This document shows, in pieces, positions 55,682 to 64,000 of a DNA stretch of 64,000 bases. This DNA is from Tranzscheliella williamsii (taxonomy: Eukaryota > Basidiomycota > Ustilaginomycetes > Ustilaginales > Ustilaginaceae), in assembly GCA_023212725.1 (NCBI GenBank), contig JALBYF010000038.1, forward strand, positions 1 through 64,000, read 5' to 3'. The stretch's first letter is position 1; each line of letters begins with the position of its first letter. The notes under the pieces were generated by a model. The model was not told the DNA's origin. It saw nothing but the letters and a program-made list of their open reading frames with translations, and searched no databases. A program made the translations under genes and the position numbers.

Positions 55682-56991
55682 ATGAAGGTCGAGATTTGCT
55701 CATTCTCCCAGAGGAAGATCTACCCGTAAGTCATCAAGAACAGTATCGTTACTGCCGTTGTTATGCTGTACAGGTCTTTGCTTGGCGCGAGGAACGGACC
55801 AAGTGCTGGTTCGCTGGTATCAGCAAAGCTAGGACAGGGACGTAGATTGGTATATAGACCTTAAGAGGAGGTATGGACAGAAGCATAGAGAGCAGGGACA
55901 AACCCCCGACAACAATCGGCAAACCTAAATCAGCCTCGATGCAGTACTTTTTCAGAGCTTTCAGCGGGATGATTTGTCCGTGTGTTTCCACACTTACCGC
56001 CCGGTCATCCCAGCTCGATCATCCACGCATAACCATCGACTTGCACGATGGCCTTAACTTCACGTCGGATCGTTTCAGCACCAGTGGCGCACGACTTTGG
56101 TTTGGAGCATGCTGAGGGGAGGCTTCACTCAGTATCAACAAATTGATATCACTGACGAAATGGAGAAACAGGCCCGGTATATCGATGGAGGTGGAGGTGG
56201 TCAGTGGAACGTGGGACAGAGATTAACAACGGCATCAGCGATGCAGTAGAAGCCTAGACGAAGGGAGATAGGCTGACCAGATGGACTTATGCCACTTTGC
56301 CGCCAACAGTGGAAAGGGTCGACTTTACGTTCGAGGTGACAACAAGGTAAGTGTTCATCCTAGCAATCCTGACTTTGGTGGCATCAATCTTCGACGACAT
56401 GCAGCAGCAGCATGGGAGCACGCTTGCGTGCACGCTTGGTCAATAGGTGGCGGCAGAACCGCAACAGCTATCGCCATTCAGCCAAGCCGAGTCCGTCCCA
56501 TGCTGTGTGCCTGTGCATGGATTGATACCACCACCTGGTCATACCCTGTGATAAGCAGCCCTGTACGGCTTTACTGACCTATGTCCGATACTGTTTTTCT
56601 ATGTCAGGTCTTCCGCTTTGTCAGCTCCAAGAGCGAGTCGCTTTTCCTCCAGCGAAAGAACCCGCGAAAGATCGCCTGGACCGTTGTCTACCGACGACTT
56701 CATAAGAAGGGTATCACCGAGGAGGTTGCCAAGAAGCGATCGCGAAAGACTGCCAAGCACCAGCGAGGTATCGTCGGTGCTTCGCTTGACCAGATCAACG
56801 CCCGCCGAAACCAGAAGCCCGAGGTGCGAGCTGCTGCCCGACAGGCCGCCATCAGCAAGAGCAAGGATGACAAGAAGGCCAAGGCTGAGGTCCGAAAGGC
56901 CAACAAGGTCAAGTCTGTTGGTGCCGGCGGCGCTGGTCCTCAGATCTCCCGACAGCAGATGAAGGGTGGTGCCGGCAAGGTCCGTGTTTAA
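55682..56991 (+). CDS. RPL24: 60S ribosomal protein L24 (eL24), three exons
   Basis: A 154-residue protein of the large ribosomal subunit. Exons are 55682-55725 ([15 protein letters not shown]), 56310-56346 ([12 protein letters not shown], 37 nt) and 56608-56991. The joined N-terminus [19 protein letters not shown] matches the family closely. The third exon gives [20 protein letters not shown], the conserved [13 protein letters not shown] and a Lys/Ala-rich tail. Donors are GTAAGT at both junctions and acceptors are ACAG and TCAG. Introns of 584 and 261 nt are long for this genome. The first intron begins two bases into a codon. Long introns in ribosomal protein genes sometimes host small nucleolar RNAs; I saw no clear C/D or H/ACA boxes. 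Confidence 0.95.
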
Positions 56992-58201
56992 ACTGATTCG
57001 CTTTCGATCCAACAACATTCGAGATATGACCATGCTCCCACAGCCTCTTCCCTCCTATCGCATTGTTACATTAGCTTTACAGTCCGCCCTGCTCGGTCCA
57101 CGCCATCGCCTTGCCGGGCACTTGTATGCAGACAGACTCTCATACTCCCCTGACACCTCTCCACCCACCACACACATTCACAAAATGGCAAGCACGCACA
57201 CTACGTGATACTCGACCTTTCTTGCTGTGGCTGAAGTGTATTTACAGTGACGTGGAGTAGAGATGAGGTCAAAATGGCGTTCCTTTGCCCCAATTGCATG
57301 CGGACAAAGCAGAAAGGCAGCACAGGCGACGGATACGTTGGCGGTGGAAGGATGCGCGTGACGGGACTGGCTGCACCCTGAAGATCACTTTCCGCTCTTG
57401 GTAAGGAGGCCAGCCAGCATCTCCGAGAAGATAGCCGCGGGTTGTCAGCAGATCAGATCCGTCTGAGCATTGGGCAGTGGTAAGAAGGCGGAGGGAAATT
57501 GGGCTGGGAAGCAGCGTACCAGCAGGCAAGCTGAGACGAAATCCGGAACTAAGGTTCCGGCTATGATTTACTTGCCAGCGCCGCACGTCGATTTCGATTG
57601 TGTTAAACTCGACGCTTTTCCTTGCCTGGACACGAAAGGTTTGGCTGCTTACGGCTGGACTCTCCATTTAAATTAACCCAAAGTTTGAAGTTCGACCCGT
57701 CGGCTCTAACCAACCCCAACTACACTCTTTGTATCCCTAGAGGTAAAGCAACACGCTTCGGAGCGTAGACGCGGAGGTTCCCTACGTGACTAACGTGACA
57801 GTCACGAATTGCCTGTGCGTGACTGCGTGATGTTCAGGAATTAGTAACGTCAAAAAAGGGTTTACGGTGGTGCTCAGAGGTTGTAGCTGTGCAGTCGATC
57901 GCAGTTGTGGTTCTCTTGCTCAGGCTCTCCCATCATCACTACCTTCCTCGTGTGGTCTGGCTACTTTCTCTCAGGCTTCCCTCGTTCTTTCCTTTAGGCT
58001 TAGCTCTTTGGCAAGGAGATTCGACCCACAGAGTTGTGCCGTGGACCCAGTCACAACCACTTTTTGTCCTCTGGTCTTCAAGGCCTTGGGTATCAGTTCC
58101 GCGTGCGGTGCAGGCGCTCGCCGAGATCAAAGGACTCTTCCTTGTCTCAGTAATATCGAGCTTGGAAGCTTGTTTCCTGCTCCTCCTCGTCCGTCCGTAC
58201 C
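56992..58201. other. intergenic region RPL24 to LCB2
   Basis: About 1.2 kb with the RPL24 3' flank and the LCB2 promoter. CGTGA(C) motifs cluster at 57785-57830 (listed separately). The long plus-strand frames at 57867-58416 overlap the LCB2 start in other frames and look like CT-rich leader. Confidence 0.55.
57785..57830. promoter_or_regulatory. cluster of CGTGA(C) motifs with a palindrome upstream of LCB2
   Basis: CGTGAC occurs at 57785-57790 and 57818-57823, and CGTGA at 57826-57830. Between them lies the perfect odd palindrome CGTGACAGTCACG (57794-57806). The cluster is about 370-415 bp upstream of the LCB2 start codon. Repetition and symmetry suggest a dimeric factor; which one is unknown. 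Confidence 0.4.
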
Positions 58202-60463
58202 ATGGCGTCCGGCCTCGAAGTCGACCCAAGCCGCGCCGAGTCCAACAGTACATTTCCGAGCAACAAGAAGGTTTCCGCCAAGTCGCCTCTACTCCATTCC
58301 GCTCAGCTCTCCTCCTTTTTAAAGAAAGGCGCTCCCATAGTGGCAGTGTCGCCGTCCGCAGATTCCAAGCTGCTCAACCGCAATATGACGGCTGCCGCTG
58401 TCGATCCGACTGTTGACATGCAGTCGAGGTGGCACGATTATGCAAGCTCGAGCGTTGATAGCTCGCCAGAAGTCGAGTCGCATCCCCCAAGCCTGACCAC
58501 CGGATCCACCTCGGCATCGGTAGAAAGCCTCGAGTCCGTTCAAGACGCTCATCAACGCAGCCTTCAGCAGGGATACACTAAGTCTCCCCTGGCCCGAGCC
58601 CATAACAACACCGTCCTTGAGACAGCAGCTGGTCAGCCACCCACCAGCTTTGACAGTAGCCAGGATGGAGCCAAACTGCTGCACTCCGAGTTCGGCTACT
58701 GCACGAATCCAGATTATCGATACACATCTGAGCATCGAAGCGGCGCTTCGCTACCGAATCCGATTGAGGAAGAACCGAGCTACTTTACGGTGCTGACCAC
58801 TTATATCAGTTATATCATCCTCATCTTGATCGGACACATGCGCGATTACACCGGCAAGCGCCTTTTCCCCAAGAGCTACCGCCACCTCATGGAGAAGGAC
58901 GGCTATGCGGCTTTGAACTCGGACTTTGACAGTTTCTACACGCGTCGACTCAAGGCCCGTATCGACGACTGCTTCAGTCGTCCTGTCACCGGTGTCTGTG
59001 GTCGTACCGTGCTCTGTCTGGATCGGGCTCCCCTCGACTACTACCAGAATTTTCGTCTGACGGGAGAGAAAACCCGAGCTCTGAACATCAGCGCCTACAA
59101 CTATCTTGGCTTCGCACAGTCACATGGAGGATGCGCTGACGCTGTCGAGACCTGCATTCGACAATACGGTGTGAGCAGTTACGGGAGCCGTCTCGGCGCC
59201 GGCAACCTTGACCTGCAGACGCAAGCTGAAAAGCTTATCGCTAAGTTTGTCGGCATGGAGCACGCTCTTGTGATCAGCATGGGCTTTGCCACCAATAGTA
59301 CCACCATTCCTGCCATCGCTGGCCCCGGTACCCTCATCATCTCTGACGAGTACAATCATAGCTCCATCCGGTTTGGTGCCCGTCTCAGCGGCGCCCACAT
59401 CCGCCAATTCAAGCACAACGATATCAAGAAGCTCGAATCGCTCCTCCGCGAGTGCATAAGCCAAGGGATGCCTAGGACCCATCGCCCATGGAAAAAGATC
59501 CTGCTGATTGTTGAAGGCCTCTATTCAATGGAAGGTACGCTAGTCAACTTGCCAGAGATCATGCGACTGAAGGAGAAGTATAAATTCCATTTGTATGTCG
59601 ACGAGGCTCACTCGATTGGTGCCATCGGCCCTAAGGGCAGGGGTGTATGCGACTATTTCGGTGTCGACCCAAAAAAGGTCGACATTCTCATGGGCACCTT
59701 TACCAAATCGTTCGGTGCTGCCGGTGGCTACATCGCCGGCGACAAGACCATTGTAGACCGGATCCGCCTGGCCAACCATGCCAACGTTTATGGAGAGACG
59801 CTCTCACCGCCCGTCTTGACACAGATCGTCGCCTCGATGGCAAGCATCATGGGTGTCGGCAACAACCCTGAGGAGATGGCGCTGCTGCCTAGCTGGATTC
59901 GGCTTCCCCGGACCCTACTCGACGGCAGCGAAGGACAAGAGCGTCTGCGACGACTTGCCTTCAATGCACGATATCTGAGCAGCGGTCTTCGGAAGCTGGG
60001 CCTCATTGTTTACGGACATCGCGACTCGCCTATCGTTCCAGTCCTCATTTTCCAGCCTGCCAAGATGCCACTGTTTTCGCGGATGATGCTGGACCGCTCT
60101 TCAGCGCTACCGCCGTCACGGCGGTTCGCGGTTGAGCAGTCGGATCTGACCACGGAGCAGCTCAAGGCGATGGACGATCCGGCGTCGCTTTCCAACATCG
60201 ACCGGCCGGCGCGACCGCCGATTGTGGTGGTGGTGGTTGCGTATCCGGCTACACCGCTCATCTCGTCGCGCGTCCGATTCTGCGTCAGTGCCTCGCACAC
60301 CAAGAAGGACATTGACGACGTCCTGCGCGCCTGCGACGAGATCGGCGATCTGCTCCACCTCAAGTACGGCTCCGGCGGGCCCGGCGGCCGGTGGAGCGTC
60401 GAAAAAGTCATCGACCGATGCCTCGACCTGGTCGCCTGGAACGGCGACGACCCTATCCAGTAG
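58202..60463 (+). CDS. LCB2: serine palmitoyltransferase subunit 2
   Basis: A 753-residue catalytic subunit of the enzyme that condenses serine and palmitoyl-CoA, the first step of sphingolipid synthesis, in the ER membrane with Lcb1. Residues 1 to about 195 are Ser-rich and longer than in yeast. A membrane segment lies at about 198-216 (VLTTYISYIILILIG). The aminotransferase fold includes YNYLGFAQ, YGSRLGAGNLDLQTQAEKLI, VDEAHSIGAIGPKGRGVCDY and the PLP lysine in GTFTKSFGAAGGY (K502). A short insert DPASLSNIDRPARPPIVVVV lies near 660-680. Single exon; the ATG at 58202 has a good context (ACCATGG). The gene is convergent with QCR6, 372 bp away, and its 3' end is GC-rich. Confidence 0.95.
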   Translation: MASGLEVDPSRAESNSTFPSNKKVSAKSPLLHSAQLSSFLKKGAPIVAVSPSADSKLLNRNMTAAAVDPTVDMQSRWHDYASSSVDSSPEVESHPPSLTTGSTSASVESLESVQDAHQRSLQQGYTKSPLARAHNNTVLETAAGQPPTSFDSSQDGAKLLHSEFGYCTNPDYRYTSEHRSGASLPNPIEEEPSYFTVLTTYISYIILILIGHMRDYTGKRLFPKSYRHLMEKDGYAALNSDFDSFYTRRLKARIDDCFSRPVTGVCGRTVLCLDRAPLDYYQNFRLTGEKTRALNISAYNYLGFAQSHGGCADAVETCIRQYGVSSYGSRLGAGNLDLQTQAEKLIAKFVGMEHALVISMGFATNSTTIPAIAGPGTLIISDEYNHSSIRFGARLSGAHIRQFKHNDIKKLESLLRECISQGMPRTHRPWKKILLIVEGLYSMEGTLVNLPEIMRLKEKYKFHLYVDEAHSIGAIGPKGRGVCDYFGVDPKKVDILMGTFTKSFGAAGGYIAGDKTIVDRIRLANHANVYGETLSPPVLTQIVASMASIMGVGNNPEEMALLPSWIRLPRTLLDGSEGQERLRRLAFNARYLSSGLRKLGLIVYGHRDSPIVPVLIFQPAKMPLFSRMMLDRSSALPPSRRFAVEQSDLTTEQLKAMDDPASLSNIDRPARPPIVVVVVAYPATPLISSRVRFCVSASHTKKDIDDVLRACDEIGDLLHLKYGSGGPGGRWSVEKVIDRCLDLVAWNGDDPIQ

Positions 60464-60835
60464 TCGCCTTCCGTTAGGGATCCGCAGCCGTCTCCGGTCG
60501 CAACCCTTTGCCAAAACATGGAGCTACACCTTAGGTCACACTCGCCCCACCCTGACCATGCCCGGACAGTTCCGGCCTAACCTTTGTTCTTGTATCCACC
60601 TCGCTCTGCGAATGCTACTTTCTTTTTATAAAATCCATGCGTAATCGTCTGCGATACTGAATTTGACACGCTCGGGCAGCTCCTGAAGTGCTTCGGAGGG
60701 TACACATACACAGGCGGGTCGGGATTAGTGAGAGTTTCCTCTAGGAGGCTGAGCAGTGCGACAGGCGCGGCGGTGCGCGTCCCGGGTGGCGGCAGAGCAG
60801 AGGGGCGGTGGGACGGGCTGGCGCGTGCCCGGGCA
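60464..60835. other. convergent intergenic region LCB2 / QCR6
   Basis: Between two stop codons; it should contain both terminators. The right half is rich in G on the plus strand. No gene is seen. Confidence 0.6.
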
Positions 60836-61974
60836 TTAGACCAGCTTGCTGAAAAGCTTCGGTGCAGTGCATTCTTGCGCGCAGTGCGAAAGGTGGAAGC
60901 TGGAGAGCAGCAGCAAGCGGCACAAGGGGCTCGAAACGTCAGCAGGGCGGCAGTAGTGCGGCAGGACAGAGCGCAGCAGACCGAAACGTACAATTCTTCC
61001 AGGCAGGTCTCGCCCTCGAAGCCCTTGCCTTCACTGACACGCTTCGAGCACTCGTCGAAGTGGTGCTTCAGGGGTGCGCAGGCCTTGGAGTTCTCGCAGG
61101 CTGTGGTGAAAAGGCCAGAGAACAGTGCAACGTGTCAGAACAGCCGTCAACATGAACACTATGGTTTTTGCGCCGCTTACCTTCGAAAATGGCCGGTGCG
61201 GGCTACGTGGAATCAAAGCAACAGAGTGAGATCGAACGGGACAATAGCGTAAGCAATTGTGGCTTGGTAGTGGGGAGCCTCTTCGTACCGACGAGGCCAT
61301 GGTTTACTTACGTCTTCGGGGTCGTCCTGGGCAGATTCGGAAAGAGGCACCGGACATGGGCGATGTTAGACATCATCATATAGCAAGAATGAGTTTACTG
61401 CGGTCGTGGGGCAACCACCTGACGGAGCGCTAGACTTACCTCCTCCTCTTCCTCCTCCTCTTCTTCTTCTGCGTCGTCACCACCCTCCTTCTCTTCCTTG
61501 TCGTCGGAATCGTCGTCGGAAGACTCCTGAAGGCATCATTGAACAGGAATAATACGAATCGATGTAAGTAATCTGCAATCTATATCCAGCGCTAAGTTGC
61601 CGTGACTTCTTCAAAGTTGCGCATGCAGGCGTCGATGGAAGCAGACAGTATCGATGTGCCATTGCAGACCGGTATGCCGGAACTCCCCACAACAGGACCG
61701 TGACGGCTGCTGGCATTGCGTGCAAGCTACGCTTGCGTCTGGCAACATCGGAAGCCGCCGAGCGGTTACGGGCAGGTGCTGCGCCAGCGGGCCCGCTTAG
61801 CTAGGCGGAATGGCTCCGACGACTGCTGGTCGGCGCAGAGCGTTGTGGCTAGTATCGTCGACTTACCTCTTCGGCGTGAACTACGGGGAAGATCGACGAG
61901 AAAAAGGAGGAGACAGAGCTGAAGACCGTCTCCTCGCTGCTGGACAGAGGCATGGTGATGGCTGACGACGACAT
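60836..61974 (-). CDS. QCR6: cytochrome bc1 complex hinge subunit QCR6, six exons with two microexons
   Basis: A 134-residue acidic subunit of mitochondrial complex III that helps cytochrome c1 meet cytochrome c. Exons are 61867-61974, 61440-61526, 61312-61326 (15 nt, DDPED), 61181-61202 (22 nt), 60992-61100 and 60836-60899. Introns are 340, 113, 109, 80 and 92 nt; donors are GTAAGT, GTAAGT, GTAAGT, GTAAGC and GTACGT, and all acceptors end in AG with correct phase. The product has a Ser-rich leader, an Asp/Glu-only run (residues about 37-70), PAPAIFEACENSKACAPLKH, HFDECSKRVSEGKGF, ETCLEE and a C-terminus with FFHLSHCAQECTAPKLFSKL. The cysteine pattern fits the two-disulfide hairpin of the family. 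No single frame is longer than about 70 codons, so simple frame scans miss it. Confidence 0.93.
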
Positions 61975-62825
61975 GGCTGATGTCCGGTGCTGAAGAACAG
62001 AGGGTATTGCGTGGAAGAAGAGAGAGAAAGGAACCCAACGGTGATTAGGTGGATCACGAGTCCGTTCCAAGCTCGTCGATGTCAGCAGTGGCAGCCGGCC
62101 GTGAGAAGAACCTTAGATGGCTAGTAGACACAGTTCCCACAATCACAAGTAAGTTAAGTACGCTCTGAGCGGAACCAGTCCCGACAGGTAAGGTAAGGCA
62201 CTAGGCTAATTCCAAAGCTACAACACCGCTCTTGCGATTTATAATCTGCAATTCTGCCGACGAGGCCGGAAGCAAGCGGGTTTGCTATCCGTACGGGATC
62301 TTGCCTCTCATCGATCACGTTTTCCTAATCGCATCGCGCATGCATCGGAAGAGCCATCGGGCTAGCCGACATACGATCTCCTCCACGCCGTCATCGGAAA
62401 TCACCACGCCATCGGCAATAAAAAGTACGAATCAGAGAAAGTAGAAGCCTGGTCACAATCACAGGTGCTCAGGACTAAAGTACGTGTGATAGGTGCAGAT
62501 AACGCTCAGCCACCTCAAGCCACAAGCGATAGATGAATAGAATGTTGTGCTTCGACGTGCATGGATTACACATGTATCAGGCATAACGTTCCGTATTGCG
62601 CCTTGGAGTCCAACAACCTTGCCGCCTCGCCCAACCCAATTCAGCTCGCCACTACTCGGTGCTGCCACACTAGCGCAGCTTCCCGTCCTCTGTCTAGCAA
62701 ACCACCACTTACAGGTTGTCATGCTAACTCTCACATTGCCAGCTCAGCAGTGACCAACGGCATCCAACCTCACACCCAACGGCGACGACGCCGCGGAGAC
62801 ACCTGCTTCGCACTGTTACTTCATT
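61975..62825. promoter_or_regulatory. divergent promoter region QCR6 / TSC2
   Basis: Some 850 bp between divergent start codons, so both promoters lie here. No frame with domain content was found. Confidence 0.5.
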
Positions 62826-64000
62826 ATGGATCCCAACAAGAGCCGTTCACCAACCACTACGCCTCAGCCTGCAGGCTCTTCTTCATCTTCTAAAGGCAGC
62901 ATCAATCAGATCCTTCGGTCCCTTCGCGGCGGTCGGTCTGCCGCTTCCGCTCCCGCTGTCGCCGCCAGCACCAGCAGACTTGAGCCTATCTCGCCTCTGC
63001 CCCCCATCACTACCACCGCTCTGCCTACACCGAAGGATCCTTTTGCCGCCGATCATACAGCATCGCTCGAACCCATCTCTCCCTACGACCTAGCCGAGCC
63101 AGAATCTGCAGATAGCAGTCGCTATGCGGCCATATTTACAGAGCTCCGAAAGCCGTTGCCAGCGACCCAAAAGGCCAGAGAGGATGTTGTGCGACATCGT
63201 TTACCTAGAATCAGAGCTTTAGCTGCCGCCGTCGAGCGCCAGACTGGCCCGGCTCCTGTTTTTGGCGATAGTTTGCCGCTCGCGGAGGTGTTCCGGCTTT
63301 GTACATTGCTTCTCACTGCCGAGCAACCACAACCGCTTCGCATCGAGGCTTGCAACCTCCTTACCTTATCGGTACAACTCGCTGATCAGCGCAGTGCCGG
63401 CGCATCACGAGCCGTCACCGAACTTCGCAGCGGTGCTCCCGGCTCTCTCTCTTCCAAGATTCCTGATAGCGACCAACCCCTCGCCGCCATCGACAGAGCA
63501 CTCTTCTACCGCCTTGTCCTTACCTTATCAGCTAGTGAGATCGATGACAACGACACGGATACTACACAGGTAATTCTCGCAGGTCTTCCGGCTCAGCTGC
63601 GGGCCTTGCAAGTGCTGACCAAGGAAGGTAGAGACGTGGTAGGCTTCCCCGACCTGCTTCTCTCCTTGACACGCTGGCTCGATGTGGCCTGGAACGAGGT
63701 GCAAAAGCTGCGAGAAGAATGCCACAAGATCAAACAGGATGGTGGCCGAGTGAACCGGTTCAGCCCAGCTGCCGATGTAGAAGAGCAGCAGGCGCATCAG
63801 CTCAAGACCATTGCGAAGCTGTCGGCTCTCGAGTGGGATGTTCAGGCATGTCTTCATCTGCTGACGGGAATCCTCAAATATAGCTTCTCTCGTATTCCAC
63901 TTGCCCATGCCGAAATGGCTATTCGTAGCACTGCGGAGATGGTCCTCGGCGACGCATCGACACTTCGCGTGCTACCGTCCAGAACCAACTTGGGTTCACC
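62826..64000 (+). CDS. TSC2: probable tuberin (TSC2) homologue, 5' part, cut by the window edge
   Basis: An open frame runs from the ATG at 62826 to the last base without a stop: 391 codons plus two bases. The first 100 residues are Ser/Pro/Thr-rich (MDPNKSRSPTTTPQPAG). Residues from about 100 are helical and fit the N-terminal tuberin domain: RLCTLLLTAEQPQPLRIEAC, then around 258-285 LRALQVLTKEGRDVVGFPDL followed by LTRWLDV, which resembles the human segment with LTDNGR and WMDV. Tuberin with hamartin inactivates Rheb and so restrains TORC1. The catalytic Rap-GAP domain would lie beyond the window. The assignment rests on remote similarity; another helical-repeat protein is possible. Confidence 0.6.
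   Translation, partial: MDPNKSRSPTTTPQPAGSSSSSKGSINQILRSLRGGRSAASAPAVAASTSRLEPISPLPPITTTALPTPKDPFAADHTASLEPISPYDLAEPESADSSRYAAIFTELRKPLPATQKAREDVVRHRLPRIRALAAAVERQTGPAPVFGDSLPLAEVFRLCTLLLTAEQPQPLRIEACNLLTLSVQLADQRSAGASRAVTELRSGAPGSLSSKIPDSDQPLAAIDRALFYRLVLTLSASEIDDNDTDTTQVILAGLPAQLRALQVLTKEGRDVVGFPDLLLSLTRWLDVAWNEVQKLREECHKIKQDGGRVNRFSPAADVEEQQAHQLKTIAKLSALEWDVQACLHLLTGILKYSFSRIPLAHAEMAIRSTAEMVLGDASTLRVLPSRTNLGS

Noticed and set aside
57867..58416. Frames of 151 and 175 codons overlapping the LCB2 start
   Set aside because: They run into the conserved LCB2 coding region in other frames and look like CT-rich leader sequence.

Overview
The window reads as nuclear DNA of a basidiomycete fungus, most likely a smut or relative (Ustilaginomycotina). 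Support comes from compact, mostly intron-poor protein genes on both strands, short introns with GTAAGT/GTGAGT/GTACGT donors, long intergenic gaps, Ser/Pro/Gln-rich low-complexity extensions, and fungal gene architectures (OLE1 with a fused cytochrome b5, the two-enzyme ARG5,6 precursor, RAX1, SWC4, AVO1/SIN1). I name no species. I saw no rRNA, tRNA, CRISPR array, intact transposon or virus.

Layout. 1-2107: gene-free, with a small inverted-repeat element and a 28-bp tandem repeat. 2108-3334: RAX1-like RGS membrane protein (+). 3759-5396: delta-9 desaturase (-). 7037-8703: two-exon serine hydroxymethyltransferase (-). 9769-10371: secreted CHRD protein (-). 10372-13882: 3.5-kb gap. 13883-16285: VTT/TVP38-type membrane protein (+). 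A second copy of the inverted-repeat element lies at 16517-16630. 17321-18829: DHH exopolyphosphatase with a signal peptide (-). 19322-22882: PAS-kinase-like Ser/Thr kinase (-). 24608-25654: KIN17 homologue (+). 26856-27773: spliced Cys-rich protein, function unknown (+). 28279-31305: gamma-tubulin complex component GCP3 (+). 32517-34931: RasGAP (+). 35218-36942: SWC4/DMAP1 (-). 37382-40228: TORC2 subunit SIN1/AVO1 (+). 40229-44345: 4.1-kb gap. 44346-45935: C2H2 zinc-finger factor (+). 46842-50256: four-exon ARG5,6 (-). 51220-52572: polyQ bHLH factor (-). 52573-55681: 3.1-kb gap. 55682-56991: three-exon ribosomal protein L24 (+). 58202-60463: serine palmitoyltransferase subunit LCB2 (+). 60836-61974: six-exon cytochrome bc1 hinge subunit QCR6 with 15- and 22-nt microexons (-). 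62826-64000: 5' part of a probable TSC2/tuberin gene, running off the right edge (+).

The genes do not form a pathway cluster; most are housekeeping or signalling genes. Several touch nutrient and TOR/Ras control (PAS-kinase-like kinase, RasGAP, SIN1, probable TSC2), and LCB2 makes sphingolipid precursors that TORC2 is known to control; this may be chance. The more unusual items are the two-start SHMT, the signal peptide on a DHH polyphosphatase, the QCR6 microexons, telomere-like repeats upstream of RPL24, an orphan Cys-rich surface-type protein, the paired inverted-repeat element, and a strong GC rise near the 3' ends of several genes. Splice junctions were placed by eye from consensus sites, reading frame and family similarity; no searches were run.
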